Positions 30,658 to 39,877 of a stretch of 46,675 bases of DNA are shown here, piece by piece. The DNA comes from Candidatus Saccharibacteria bacterium QS_5_54_17. Its GTDB lineage: Bacteria; Patescibacteriota; Saccharimonadia; QS-5-54-17. Where the stretch lies: contig PXOU01000014.1 of NCBI GenBank assembly GCA_003022365.1, positions 1-46,675 on the forward strand, in the 5' to 3' direction. Position 1 is the first letter of the stretch; the number at the start of each line of letters is the position of its first letter. A model generated the notes under the pieces. The model saw nothing but the letters and a program-made list of their open reading frames with translations. It searched no databases and was not told the origin of the DNA. Made by a program: the position numbers and the translations under genes.

Positions 30658-31587
30658 ATGGCCGACAATCAACGAAACGGCTTGGTTTTGTTCAGTTTCC
30701 GGAAACACCCCAAGCGGTACTATGAAAAACTATTCGGGCGATTGAGCGAACGGGCGCCCGGGTACGGACTTAACCTCTACAAAGGTGCACTCAAAGATAT
30801 GCGGGTCTATATCGGCTCTGAAGATTTTCGCGTCCAAGAAAGCAGCAACGACATGGATGTAGCCGATTTTGATGTGGTGTATTTCGAGTTATGGTCGAAA
30901 TGTCCTCAGCAAGCGTTAGCCACCAGCACTTACCTTGACCTATGCCATGTTCCGTATTTGGGCCCTAACGTCCGGCGCATTCAACCGGATACCAAGCTGG
31001 GCGAATTGAGTCTTCTCAAAAAAGCTGGCCTACCGATTCCGGAAACGGTTTCAAGCAGCCACAAACAACTGCGGAAATGGTTTCGGGGGTCGGAGCCGGT
31101 TGCATTTCCGGTGGTCGCCAAGAACATTTCCGGCTACGGGGGAAAGATCAACTTCAAAGCACACTCCCGGGAGGAGTTATTCCAGGTTCTCGACGAGAAT
31201 CCTGAGGTGACTTTTGTGGTGCAAGCATATATACCCAGCGATCGGGATTATCGATTTCTGGTCATGGATGGTGAAGTACAGCTGGTGCTCGAACGCCAGG
31301 GGAATGATGATACCCATCTTAACAATACCTCCCGCGGCGCCCAAGCACACCTCGTGGATCCGGGTGCCTTCTCACAGAAGGTAGTAGACATGGTATTAAA
31401 CGGCGCGGCGGCGGTTGGCCGAAGAGAATTTGCCGGCGTGGACCTTATGTTTGATATGCATACTGGCCAGCCTTACGTTCTGGAAGTAAACAAAACGCCC
31501 GAGATAGAAATCGGTTCCCACAGCGAAGACAAGATGAGTGCTCTTTTGTCCTGTCTGGACCGACTGAGCAGAAAGGAAAACGCGTGA
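30658..31587 (+). CDS. RimK-like ATP-grasp ligase
   Basis: PVVAKNISGYGGKINF, FVVQAYIPSDRDYRFLVMDGEV, FAGVDLMFDMHTGQPYVLEVNKTPEI. Confidence 0.85.
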   Translation: MADNQRNGLVLFSFRKHPKRYYEKLFGRLSERAPGYGLNLYKGALKDMRVYIGSEDFRVQESSNDMDVADFDVVYFELWSKCPQQALATSTYLDLCHVPYLGPNVRRIQPDTKLGELSLLKKAGLPIPETVSSSHKQLRKWFRGSEPVAFPVVAKNISGYGGKINFKAHSREELFQVLDENPEVTFVVQAYIPSDRDYRFLVMDGEVQLVLERQGNDDTHLNNTSRGAQAHLVDPGAFSQKVVDMVLNGAAAVGRREFAGVDLMFDMHTGQPYVLEVNKTPEIEIGSHSEDKMSALLSCLDRLSRKENA

Positions 31588-32921
31588 GGAGTACCACCCA
31601 AGTTCTGATACTTGTCAATCATAAGCCCAAAGACAAAGACCATAGCTTAAACTATGGTGAATTCCGGAGACAGGTCCAGCAACAAGTCGGGGAGAATGTC
31701 GACATTACTGTGGCAGGCCTTAAGGAGTTCCGGTTCGATATCGGAGTAGCAGACACCAAAATCTGTATCCCTGAGCGTGATGTCGACGTTCGTGATTTTA
31801 ATCTCGTGGTGTTTCGCTTGTGGTCTCAACAACCGGAGCGCGCAGCGGCCATGACGTACTACCTGCGCCAGGAAGGAATAGAATATGTCGACTCTTCGAC
31901 GGCAGCAGGCCGCGGGTCAAAAGCGGCTCAGGCTATGGCGCGGTGGCTTGCCGGAGTCCCGGTTCCACGCAGCGTTTTTGCCAGGAACGCCCAATTGCGC
32001 CAATATATGGAAGATCCCAATGCGGAACTCACCTTCCCTTGTGTGTTGAAAAGCGTATCCGGCAGAAAGGGGCGGGATAACTACCTTGCCCGGGATATCA
32101 CGCAGATGAGAGATGTATTAGACCGGAACCCGGATGTGGACTTCATGCTGCAGCAATACATACCCCATGACGGAGATTATAGATTTATCGTGTTCGGTCG
32201 GTTTATCCGGTCCGTCATCCATCGCAGAGCTAATGCTCACACGCACCTGTCTAACACCAGCCAAGGCGGAGACGCGGAACTCCGTGAAGCTAAAGATTTC
32301 TCGAAGAACGTGCGCCACGATGTCTTACGGGTGGCCTCCATGGAAGGCATACAAATGGCCGGTGTCGACGTTATGTTCGATCAAGACACCGGCCGCCACT
32401 ATATACTGGAAGTCAACCGTTCCCCCCAAATTTTGACTGGCGCCTTTCCAGATGAAAAATTAGCCGCCTTTGGGAGATTCCTAAAGAACCACGCCGTTCG
32501 CACCCGCAAACCGCGCAAAACCATTGGCCGCCATGTCCCGGTCATGTTGCCCACACTCAGTAATCTGAGCCTGACCAGCAAGGTTGACACTGGTGCCTAC
32601 CGGAACGCTTTGCATGCTGAGGACATCCGGGAGAAAAATCAAAATGGTGTGCCAACTTTGTTTTTCAGCGTCCCCTTAATGGACGGCACAGTCAGTCAGC
32701 ACTCCACGACCCAATTCAAGTCGACCAAGGTGAAGCAAAGTGGCAGCGGAAAAGAAAAACGATACTTTATATATGCCGATGTACGCATCGATGGCCGGGA
32801 CTATTCGACCGTATTTACCTTAACTGACCGAAAATCGATGAAGTATCCCCTATTGTTGGGGCGAAAGTTACTCCGGCATAATTTTGTAGTTGATGTTAGT
32901 ATAACCGAAGGAGTATTTTGA
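31584..32921 (+). CDS. ATP-grasp ligase fused to a RimB-like (ATP-dependent zinc protease/retropepsin-like) domain
   Basis: N-terminal ATP-grasp (CVLKSVSGRKGRDN, MLQQYIPHDGDYRFIVFG, VDVMFDQDTGRHYILEVNRSP) and C-terminal SLTSKVDTGAYRNALHAEDI ... MKYPLLLGRKLLRHNFVVDV. Confidence 0.83.
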   Translation: MRSTTQVLILVNHKPKDKDHSLNYGEFRRQVQQQVGENVDITVAGLKEFRFDIGVADTKICIPERDVDVRDFNLVVFRLWSQQPERAAAMTYYLRQEGIEYVDSSTAAGRGSKAAQAMARWLAGVPVPRSVFARNAQLRQYMEDPNAELTFPCVLKSVSGRKGRDNYLARDITQMRDVLDRNPDVDFMLQQYIPHDGDYRFIVFGRFIRSVIHRRANAHTHLSNTSQGGDAELREAKDFSKNVRHDVLRVASMEGIQMAGVDVMFDQDTGRHYILEVNRSPQILTGAFPDEKLAAFGRFLKNHAVRTRKPRKTIGRHVPVMLPTLSNLSLTSKVDTGAYRNALHAEDIREKNQNGVPTLFFSVPLMDGTVSQHSTTQFKSTKVKQSGSGKEKRYFIYADVRIDGRDYSTVFTLTDRKSMKYPLLLGRKLLRHNFVVDVSITEGVF

Positions 32922-33013
32922 AACAGGAATTCCCAGGGTGGGCTGAGAATATCTGATTATAGGTAGCCAGGTACAGCAAACATCACCTGCCAATCGACCA
33001 GTCAGGAGTCGTA

Positions 33014-33937
33014 ATGCAAATAGCAATTTTGTCCAAAGGATCGAGCAATCCCAAGAAACGCAGGCTCTACACGGCAAGACGTTTAGCCGAAGCTGCCCAG
33101 GAGCGTGGGCACACCCCGAAACTTTTGAGTCACACGCGTTGCTATATGGGTATGAAACAGGGCATTCCGAATGTACATTATCGCGGACGTGAATTACCCA
33201 GAATTGATGCGATTATCCCCCGTCTCGGCCCCTCGGACATCAATTACGGTTCAGCTATCGTGCGCCAGTTCGAAATGCGGGACGTATATAGTTTGACCCG
33301 ATCAATCGCCCTGGTGCGCTCACGTGACAAATTACGTAGTTTGCAATTACTCTCCCGAGCAGAAATCGACATTCCCAAAACAGCTATCGCCAACCAAGCG
33401 ACAGATATCAACGATTTAGTCGAGCTAGTCGGTGGTCCACCCTTGATCGTCAAGTTAGTGGAGAGCACGCACGGGCAGGGAGTTGTGATTGCTGAGACCA
33501 AAAAAGCAGCCAAATCGGTTATACAGGCGTTCTACAGTATTAATCAACCCATTCTGGTACAAGAGTTTATCGAAGAAGCGGGCGGTGCCGATATTCGCGC
33601 AGTCGTGGTCGGCGGCCGGGTAGTAGGAGCCATGGAGCGGCAAGGATTACATGAAGAATTCCGTTCCAATATTCATCAAGGTGGTTCGGGCAGTAAAGTT
33701 AAGTTGGACCGTGAAGAGCGGCGGATCGCCATAAAGGCAACCAAGCAACTTGGTTTGGATGTAGCTGGAGTAGACTTGGTCCGCTCCGAACGCGGTCCGT
33801 TGGTCATCGAAGTCAATCCCTCTCCCGGACTAGAGGGAATTGAAACCGCCACGGGGCGTGATATCGCCAGTAAAATCATCCACTATGTAGAGATCAATGC
33901 CGGACGGAAGCCCAAAAAAGATAAAGTCGGCGCCTAA
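33014..33937 (+). CDS. rimK: RimK-family alpha-L-glutamate ligase
   Basis: DAIIPRLGPSDINYGSAIVRQFEMRDVYSLTRSIALVRSRDKLRSLQLLSRAEIDIPKT; VKLVESTHGQGVVIAE; EVNPSPGLEGIE. Confidence 0.93.
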   Translation: MQIAILSKGSSNPKKRRLYTARRLAEAAQERGHTPKLLSHTRCYMGMKQGIPNVHYRGRELPRIDAIIPRLGPSDINYGSAIVRQFEMRDVYSLTRSIALVRSRDKLRSLQLLSRAEIDIPKTAIANQATDINDLVELVGGPPLIVKLVESTHGQGVVIAETKKAAKSVIQAFYSINQPILVQEFIEEAGGADIRAVVVGGRVVGAMERQGLHEEFRSNIHQGGSGSKVKLDREERRIAIKATKQLGLDVAGVDLVRSERGPLVIEVNPSPGLEGIETATGRDIASKIIHYVEINAGRKPKKDKVGA

Positions 33938-34382
33938 ACGGTGGTTCGTTTTGGCCGGGATATGCGTGGTGGTTGCGGCCGGTGTTTACGGTGTCTGGCC
34001 CTCAGGCGATTCTTCCGCTGAACCGTCCCGGGTTCGGATTAATAGCGCAACGGTGCAAGTAGCATTGGCCGATACGCCCCGTGAGCGCACCCAAGGGCTG
34101 TCCGGTCGTCAATCACTCGCCGACAACCATGGCATGTTATTCATATTCCCTGAGCCCGGCAGGCCCGATTTTCATATGAAGGACATGCAATTTTGTATCG
34201 ACATCATTTGGCTGGATCAGCACCGCACCGTCGTCGATATTACCTCCACCATATGCCCCGAAACAATTCCCAACACGTATTCACCGCGACAGCCGGCTCA
34301 ATACGTGCTCGAGGTACCCGCCGGCTTCAGCAGCGGGCAAAATATCTCGGTTGGCGACTCCGCTCGGTTCGACATCGAATAA
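33897..34382 (+). CDS. DUF192-family protein with N-terminal TM
   Basis: LADTPRERTQGLSGRQSLADNHGMLFIFPEPGRPDFHMKDMQFCIDIIWLD. Confidence 0.88.
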   Translation: MPDGSPKKIKSAPKRWFVLAGICVVVAAGVYGVWPSGDSSAEPSRVRINSATVQVALADTPRERTQGLSGRQSLADNHGMLFIFPEPGRPDFHMKDMQFCIDIIWLDQHRTVVDITSTICPETIPNTYSPRQPAQYVLEVPAGFSSGQNISVGDSARFDIE

Positions 34383-34441
34383 CTCGTCGCCGGTTGTGGT
34401 AAAAATTTCACCACTATAACCACAAGTGGTATGATTACCGT

Positions 34442-34945
34442 ATGGACATCGACCTTACGCTTGCGCTTTCAGTTCTGGTGCTGAGCGCGCTTATCCTGCA
34501 TTACAAAAGCCACGTCAAGTTCGTGGCAATGGGGGCATTCGTGGGGTTTGTGCTCTTGGACGTTATCCCCATTCAGGGCAGCATTACTAACCCGGTACTT
34601 TTGAGTCTGGCCCAAATCGCCATCTTGCTTTTGCCGGCGGTGGTGCTTGGCATCAACCACACCGTGGACAAACGCAAAGGCAGCCTGCTCTGGACCGCGG
34701 CGTTCGTGCTCGTTTTCACCCTGTTTTTTCTTTCCAGTTTAGTGCAATTTCTCCCGGGTATGGTGCAGACGTTGATACGTGAGCAATCCGTCATCGGGTG
34801 GCGGATACTCAGCTACTTCCAATGGTACACGCTGGCGGCAGCGGTGTTGCTGCTCGCCGATAGCATTCCGCACCGCCATCATGTCGAAAAGGAAAAGAAG
34901 AAAAAGAAATCTTCCGGCAAAAAAGGATCCACGGATTCCCCTTAA
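34442..34945 (+). CDS. Hypothetical multi-TM membrane protein
   Basis: Five or so hydrophobic segments with a Lys-rich tail. Confidence 0.65.
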   Translation: MDIDLTLALSVLVLSALILHYKSHVKFVAMGAFVGFVLLDVIPIQGSITNPVLLSLAQIAILLLPAVVLGINHTVDKRKGSLLWTAAFVLVFTLFFLSSLVQFLPGMVQTLIREQSVIGWRILSYFQWYTLAAAVLLLADSIPHRHHVEKEKKKKKSSGKKGSTDSP

Positions 34946-35011
34946 TAGTTGCCAATTTTCTAAGCTCTATTTGTGATCCGAACACCCTTCCGGAAAGGGT
35001 AGACTGGGATC

Positions 35012-35108
35012 ATGAAGCAGCATCACACCAAACTTACTCCCGCGGAACGGGACAAACTGGCCCTCTCCCGCGCCCAAGGCGGGTGGTCGGATCGAAAGTC
35101 GAATGTAG
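35012..35108 (+). mobile_element. Internally deleted IS30-like transposase relic
   Basis: MKQHHTKLTPAERDKLALSRAQGGWS (IS30 N-terminus) fused directly to CGGATCGAAAGTCGAATGTAG, identical to the transposase 3' end at 78-98. Confidence 0.7.
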
Positions 35109-35162
35109 GTTTCCTGTTTCAGCAACAGTCCCGTGATATAATAAAACGCGCCTTATAATCCT

Positions 35163-35238
35163 GGGCCTGTAGCTCAGTTGGCAGAGCAGTGGCCTTTTAA
35201 GCCATGTGCCGTGGGTTCGAATCCCACCAGGCCCTCCA
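35163..35238 (+). tRNA. tRNA-Lys(TTT), CCA encoded
   Basis: GGGCCTGTAGCTCAGTTGGCAGAGCAGTGGCCTTTTAAGCCATGTGCCGTGGGTTCGAATCCCACCAGGCCCTCCA. Confidence 0.96.
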
Positions 35239-35320
35239 TGCTACTTCGCCAAGGCTTCCTAGAATGAGTTTTTATGCTGGGTGGGTGCGTTCCCAATGGT
35301 TTTCATACTAAAATAAAGGC

Positions 35321-36562
35321 ATGTTGCAATTACCGGATACCGAGAAACCCTTCTGGCGGGAAGCCTATCCGGCATCCGTATACCCTGAATTAACCGAAGA
35401 TATCAGTGTTGATGTGGCGGTAGTTGGGGCAGGGATTACCGGCTTAACTTCCGCCTATTTATTAAAACAGGCCGGATATACGGTTGCCGTGCTGGAAAAG
35501 GACACCGTTGGAGCCGGCACGACCGGCCGGACTACCGGTAAAGTAACGTCCCAGCACGAATTGAATTATTACGATCTTGGAAACCGGCTTGGCCAGGAAA
35601 CAGCCAGAGTCTATGCAGCAGCCAATAATGCTGCCGTGGAGCAAGTGGCCAGTATCATCGAGAAAGAGCAGATCGAGTGTGATTGGCAGCGGGATGATAA
35701 CTATATTTTTACAGATGACGGGAAGAAAGTAGGAACCCTCACACAAGAAGCCAAAGTCGCTGCTGATCTGGGTTTGCCGGCAACCCTGGAGAGTGACTCA
35801 CCCTTGCCATTTAAAACCAAAGTCGCGCTCAGGTTCGCCAATCAAGGTAAGTTTCATGCCCAAAAATACCTTTCAGGGCTAGCCGAAGCGGTTAATGGAG
35901 ACGGAAGCTTTGTTTTTGAAAATAGCAAAGCTGCCGGCTTTAAGGATGGAGTGCCCGCCCGAGTCAAAACTGAAAAAGCTTCCGTTGCGGCTGATCATGT
36001 GATTATTGCTTCTCATATACCCACCTTCCCTTTACTGGCGCGTGGCAGTTATGCCCTACTCGAGTACCCGACGGAATCTTTCGCTATCGCCGGGAAGATA
36101 GATAGTAGTCTTGATGGCATGTATATATCACCTGATAAAAATCATCATTCCATACAGCCGATTAAAGTAAACGGAGAAAACATGTTATTAATCGTCGGTG
36201 CCGGCGGTAATATACCCGGTTTGGGCGGCAGTCGAAAGGCTCGTTTCCGAGAGTTAGCCGATTACGGCGAAAAATGGTTGGGTATGACAACGATTACACA
36301 CTGTTGGTCCGATATGGATTACATCGCCTACGACGAAGTGCCTTTGATCGGTAAACTTTATCCGTGGTCGAGGCGGCTCTACACGGCCACGGGTTTTAAA
36401 AAGTGGGGACTTTCGGGCGGTACGGCGGCCGCCATGATTCTGAGTGACGTAATAAGCGGAAAAGAAAATCCATGGGCTTCTACTTTTGACTCGACCCGTT
36501 TCAGGCCTATTACCTCTATTCCGAGACGGGTAATTCGACATATAAAAAACAAATTCCAGTAA
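35321..36562 (+). CDS. FAD-dependent oxidoreductase (DAO family)
   Basis: VDVAVVGAGITGLTSAYLLKQAGYTVAVLEKDTVGAGTTGRTTGKVTSQH; C-terminal YTATGFKKWGLSGGTAAAMILSD. Confidence 0.9.
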   Translation: MLQLPDTEKPFWREAYPASVYPELTEDISVDVAVVGAGITGLTSAYLLKQAGYTVAVLEKDTVGAGTTGRTTGKVTSQHELNYYDLGNRLGQETARVYAAANNAAVEQVASIIEKEQIECDWQRDDNYIFTDDGKKVGTLTQEAKVAADLGLPATLESDSPLPFKTKVALRFANQGKFHAQKYLSGLAEAVNGDGSFVFENSKAAGFKDGVPARVKTEKASVAADHVIIASHIPTFPLLARGSYALLEYPTESFAIAGKIDSSLDGMYISPDKNHHSIQPIKVNGENMLLIVGAGGNIPGLGGSRKARFRELADYGEKWLGMTTITHCWSDMDYIAYDEVPLIGKLYPWSRRLYTATGFKKWGLSGGTAAAMILSDVISGKENPWASTFDSTRFRPITSIPRRVIRHIKNKFQ

Positions 36563-36593
36563 GAGATAGCAATATCTTTGTTACCATAATCGT

Positions 36594-36986
36594 ATGTATG
36601 CAATCGAACATACAACACTGATCGATGCTATACAAGACACCTGGTCTTATGAGACAAGCAATAATACAGAGTGGAGATCGGAAAATCCGTCTTTAGGCCA
36701 ATGCGCGGTTACGGCTTGTGTAGTGCAGGATTATTTGGGCGGAGAAATTTACAATAGCGTGGCAACGTTTCCTGAAGGAAAAATAGAGTCGCATTACTTT
36801 AATGTTGTCGAGGGAGAGATAATAGATTTAACCAAACAACAATTTCCGGAAGAAACTATATTTTCTGAGGGAGAGGCTAAAACAAAAGGGCATAACTCGA
36901 CACGGGAATACTGCCTTTCTTTCGAAACGACCAGAAAACGGTATGAAATATTAAAAGCAAGGGTAGCAAACCGACTAAACCAATAA
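36594..36986 (+). CDS. YunG-like protein
   Basis: NPSLGQCAVTACVVQDYLGGEIYNS and SHYFNVVEGEIIDLTKQQFP. Confidence 0.75.
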   Translation: MYAIEHTTLIDAIQDTWSYETSNNTEWRSENPSLGQCAVTACVVQDYLGGEIYNSVATFPEGKIESHYFNVVEGEIIDLTKQQFPEETIFSEGEAKTKGHNSTREYCLSFETTRKRYEILKARVANRLNQ

Positions 36987-37008
36987 AACCTATGTTACAT
37001 TACTATTC

Positions 37009-38001
37009 ATGACCCAAACGCGTTACTCTCAATTCAAAGAAGAAATAAAAAATCTCTTTGAAGACAAAAAAGGCGGTGTTTCCGTTGCCATAGTAGATGA
37101 CGAAAAAACTGAATTTTTTAACTATGGCCCGGATTCGGGTAAGCACAGCGTATATGAAATCGCCTCAATTACCAAAGTATTCACGGCGCTTCTGCTCGTC
37201 ATTCTGGAAGAGCAAGGAGTAATCAGCAACGATAAGCGGATCGGGGATATACTAACGGATATTACCTATCAGGACCCCAATGTTAGCGATATTACTCTAG
37301 GAGAGTTAGCGACTCATACCTCCGGTTTGCCGCGGCTTCCGAACAATTTAGGATTTGCGGATATAAAGAATCCTTATGCGGATTACCGAGAAAAAGATCT
37401 GCTTGAATTTTTATCCGGGCATCAACTGGACGTGGATTCCAAAGGAAAAGCACACTATTCGAATCTTGGATATGGGATTCTCGGGTATATTCTGGAAGTA
37501 GTAAGTAATAAATCATTCCCGGGTCTACTACATGAGAATATATTTAAACCGGTTGGCATGCACAACACTACTGTCAATCTTGTCAACGATCCTCCGTCTA
37601 CATCAGTATTAGACGGTTATGATAAAAAAGGATCTTGCGTTCCTGCTTGGCAACAACAGAACATAACTGTCGGAGCTGGCGGTATATTGTCCTCCACGTA
37701 TGACATGTCTCTTTTTCTTCAAACGCAAATAGGATTAAGCAAAAGTGGTTTAAGCCCAGCGATAGAGAAAACTCATATACCTTTCGTCGTTAACGATGAA
37801 CACCAAGTAAAGCATGGCTTTGGTTGGATCGTTGACCAATCGGAAACCGGTCACCAGGTCCTTTGGCATAACGGCGCAACAGGAGGATTTAAGTCGTTCA
37901 TTGGTTTTAATAAAGAAGAAAGTATAGGGGTAATCGCATTAGCCAATACCAAAGTTGATGTTGATAAGAGGGGAAGATGGTTTTTAACCGGTAAATCGTG
38001 A
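37009..38001 (+). CDS. Beta-lactamase-family serine hydrolase
   Basis: YEIASITKVFTALLL (SxxK), YSNLGYGILGYILE (YxN), GELATHTSGLPRLP. Confidence 0.9.
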   Translation: MTQTRYSQFKEEIKNLFEDKKGGVSVAIVDDEKTEFFNYGPDSGKHSVYEIASITKVFTALLLVILEEQGVISNDKRIGDILTDITYQDPNVSDITLGELATHTSGLPRLPNNLGFADIKNPYADYREKDLLEFLSGHQLDVDSKGKAHYSNLGYGILGYILEVVSNKSFPGLLHENIFKPVGMHNTTVNLVNDPPSTSVLDGYDKKGSCVPAWQQQNITVGAGGILSSTYDMSLFLQTQIGLSKSGLSPAIEKTHIPFVVNDEHQVKHGFGWIVDQSETGHQVLWHNGATGGFKSFIGFNKEESIGVIALANTKVDVDKRGRWFLTGKS

Positions 38002-38097
38002 GTTACCGGTTTAAATTCGGCCCTGCCTGGGGTGATTTTGCCCGCTTCATCCGGTAATTGTTATACTAGCTATATAAATCATGAGAGGGAAATGGGT

Positions 38098-38565
38098 ATG
38101 AATGAATTCGTGGCAAAGAAACTGGGCGAGGTGCTCGCGTTTTCCAATATCGGGATGGAGTTGTTTGAGCGGAGTGACTCGACACTCAGGGAAGCTTTTT
38201 CCGATGTTGACGAAATCAAACAAACCTTTCAGGAACAAGCCTCGAACATCAAGCAATTCACCGATACGAGCGGCGTTTGGGAAACGACAGAGGCGAAAGC
38301 CGAAGCCACGGGCGATAAACTCCGGGGTATGATGGAAACGTATATCGGCGACGAGTGGGACAATCTGGCTGAATTACTGGAATGGCTCGGCTTTATGGAG
38401 GGAGCGGCTGTGGTGCACTGGCGGGTCATCGAAGGCGCTGGGGAAACACAGAATGACGAATTGCTGCAGCAATTCGCGGCTGATGGCGCGGAGTTTCGCC
38501 ATGATCTACTCCATCGGGTGCAAGAAGAAACCAAGAAAGTCGGGGCCAAACGGGCACGAGGATAG
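38098..38565 (+). CDS. Hypothetical helical protein
   Basis: Start at MNEFVAKKLGEVLAFSNIGMELFERS; no family recognised. Confidence 0.7.
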   Translation: MNEFVAKKLGEVLAFSNIGMELFERSDSTLREAFSDVDEIKQTFQEQASNIKQFTDTSGVWETTEAKAEATGDKLRGMMETYIGDEWDNLAELLEWLGFMEGAAVVHWRVIEGAGETQNDELLQQFAADGAEFRHDLLHRVQEETKKVGAKRARG

Positions 38566-38568
38566 TTT

Positions 38569-39027
38569 TTAGGTTTTTTGGTAGACACCGATCAACTCGG
38601 TTTGCGCCAGTACGTGGCCGGCTAAGGCGTCTTCCAGGGTTTCTTTATCGCTTCCCTGGGGTAAATCTAGCTCTGTATCAAGGGCGTATAAGCGGAAGAA
38701 ATAGCGATGGGTGCCCGTGGGCGGACACGGACCCATGTATTCGGGGGTGTCGGTGCTGTTATTCCCTATGGTTGCACTTTGCGGGTGAGAATTTTCCCCG
38801 ATTTCTCCCAGCTGCGGTGGGATATTCCATAACAGCCAGTGGTCAAACGTCGTGCCGGGCCCGTTCGGGTCAGTGGCGGCATCCGGGTCGTCGCATATGA
38901 GTGCCAGGCTTACCGCTCCCTGAGGAACGCCGTTGATGACCAATGGCGGATTTATGCCGGCACCCTGGCAGGTGTATTTGGCCGGTATGGTTGTGTTATG
39001 TTCAAACGCGTTGCTCTTAAGTTGCAT
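38569..39027 (-). CDS. YbhB/YbcL (PEBP, Raf-kinase-inhibitor-like) protein
   Basis: IPAKYTCQGAGINPPLVINGVP, LALICDDPDAA, FDHWLLWNIPP, YMGPCPPTGTHRYFFRLYALD. Confidence 0.95.
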   Translation of the reverse strand: MQLKSNAFEHNTTIPAKYTCQGAGINPPLVINGVPQGAVSLALICDDPDAATDPNGPGTTFDHWLLWNIPPQLGEIGENSHPQSATIGNNSTDTPEYMGPCPPTGTHRYFFRLYALDTELDLPQGSDKETLEDALAGHVLAQTELIGVYQKT

Positions 39028-39165
39028 ACAATATCCTCCCTATAGTTTCTGCGCCTATTATAGCAATTTCCAATGATTCACCTCGAGCCACCTCTGTTAT
39101 AATCAGCACGGAGACGAGGTTAGTTAAGCGGGAGAATGCCGGCCTCCTCACCCTTGCTACTTTTA

Positions 39166-39239
39166 GCGAGTGTAGTTTAAAGGCAGAATGCCAGCCTTCC
39201 AAGCTGGAGATGAGGGTTCGATTCCCTCCACTCGCACCA
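39166..39239 (+). tRNA. tRNA-Gly(TCC), CCA encoded
   Basis: GCGAGTG...CCAGCCTTCCAAGCTGG...CACTCGCACCA cloverleaf. Confidence 0.95.
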
Positions 39240-39302
39240 CTACGGGATTTGCAAATTGAAAAATGATACTCGCTCATCGCTTTTGCTGGATATAAAGCTC
39301 GG

Positions 39303-39379
39303 GCCCCGGTAGCTCAACCGGATAGAGCAATGGAGTTCTAACCCATGTGTTGGAGGTTCGAATCCTCCCCGGGGCACCA
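39303..39379 (+). tRNA. tRNA-Arg(TCT), CCA encoded
   Basis: GCCCCGG acceptor, anticodon loop GTTCTAA, GGAGGTTCGAATCCTCC T-arm, CCA end. Confidence 0.93.
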
Positions 39380-39509
39380 TTCCCATCTTTCGTCTTCGCG
39401 GCAGCTCGCGGCCGACCCTTCATCGCCCGTAAGATCACCGTCGAATATCATAATTATAGGCATTGGAAATATGTGTTATGGTGATGGCATAAAGAAAAGG
39501 AGTCATACT

Positions 39510-39734
39510 ATGGCTACAGAGGATGAGCAACAATCAACAGATGAACAACAATCAACCCAAGCGGACCAAGAGTCCTCACAAGGGTCTGACAAGCTTGGCA
39601 ACGAAGCCGAAGCACTCGGCCAGCACCCGGACCGCCAAGAAGGGGAAGATAACACCGTCAAAAACGTGCTGGCGGTTATCGTCGGTATAGCCGTATTAGT
39701 GCTGGTTGTCTGGTGGGCCACGGGAATGATGTAG
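39510..39734 (+). CDS. Small single-pass membrane protein
   Basis: MATEDEQQSTDEQQ... acidic/Q-rich domain and C-terminal TM; AAAAGGAG RBS. Confidence 0.65.
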   Translation: MATEDEQQSTDEQQSTQADQESSQGSDKLGNEAEALGQHPDRQEGEDNTVKNVLAVIVGIAVLVLVVWWATGMM

Positions 39735-39877
39735 CTCCATTTTGCCCCCGAGGCGTGTATATGCAGCTCGTCCTTACAGTGCTGAGGCGTCGCTGAGTTC
39801 TACGTGGAGTCCGGATGATTCTTTGATCAAATTATTACTTGATTGTATTATTATGCACTATAAGGAAAGATTTTTGG

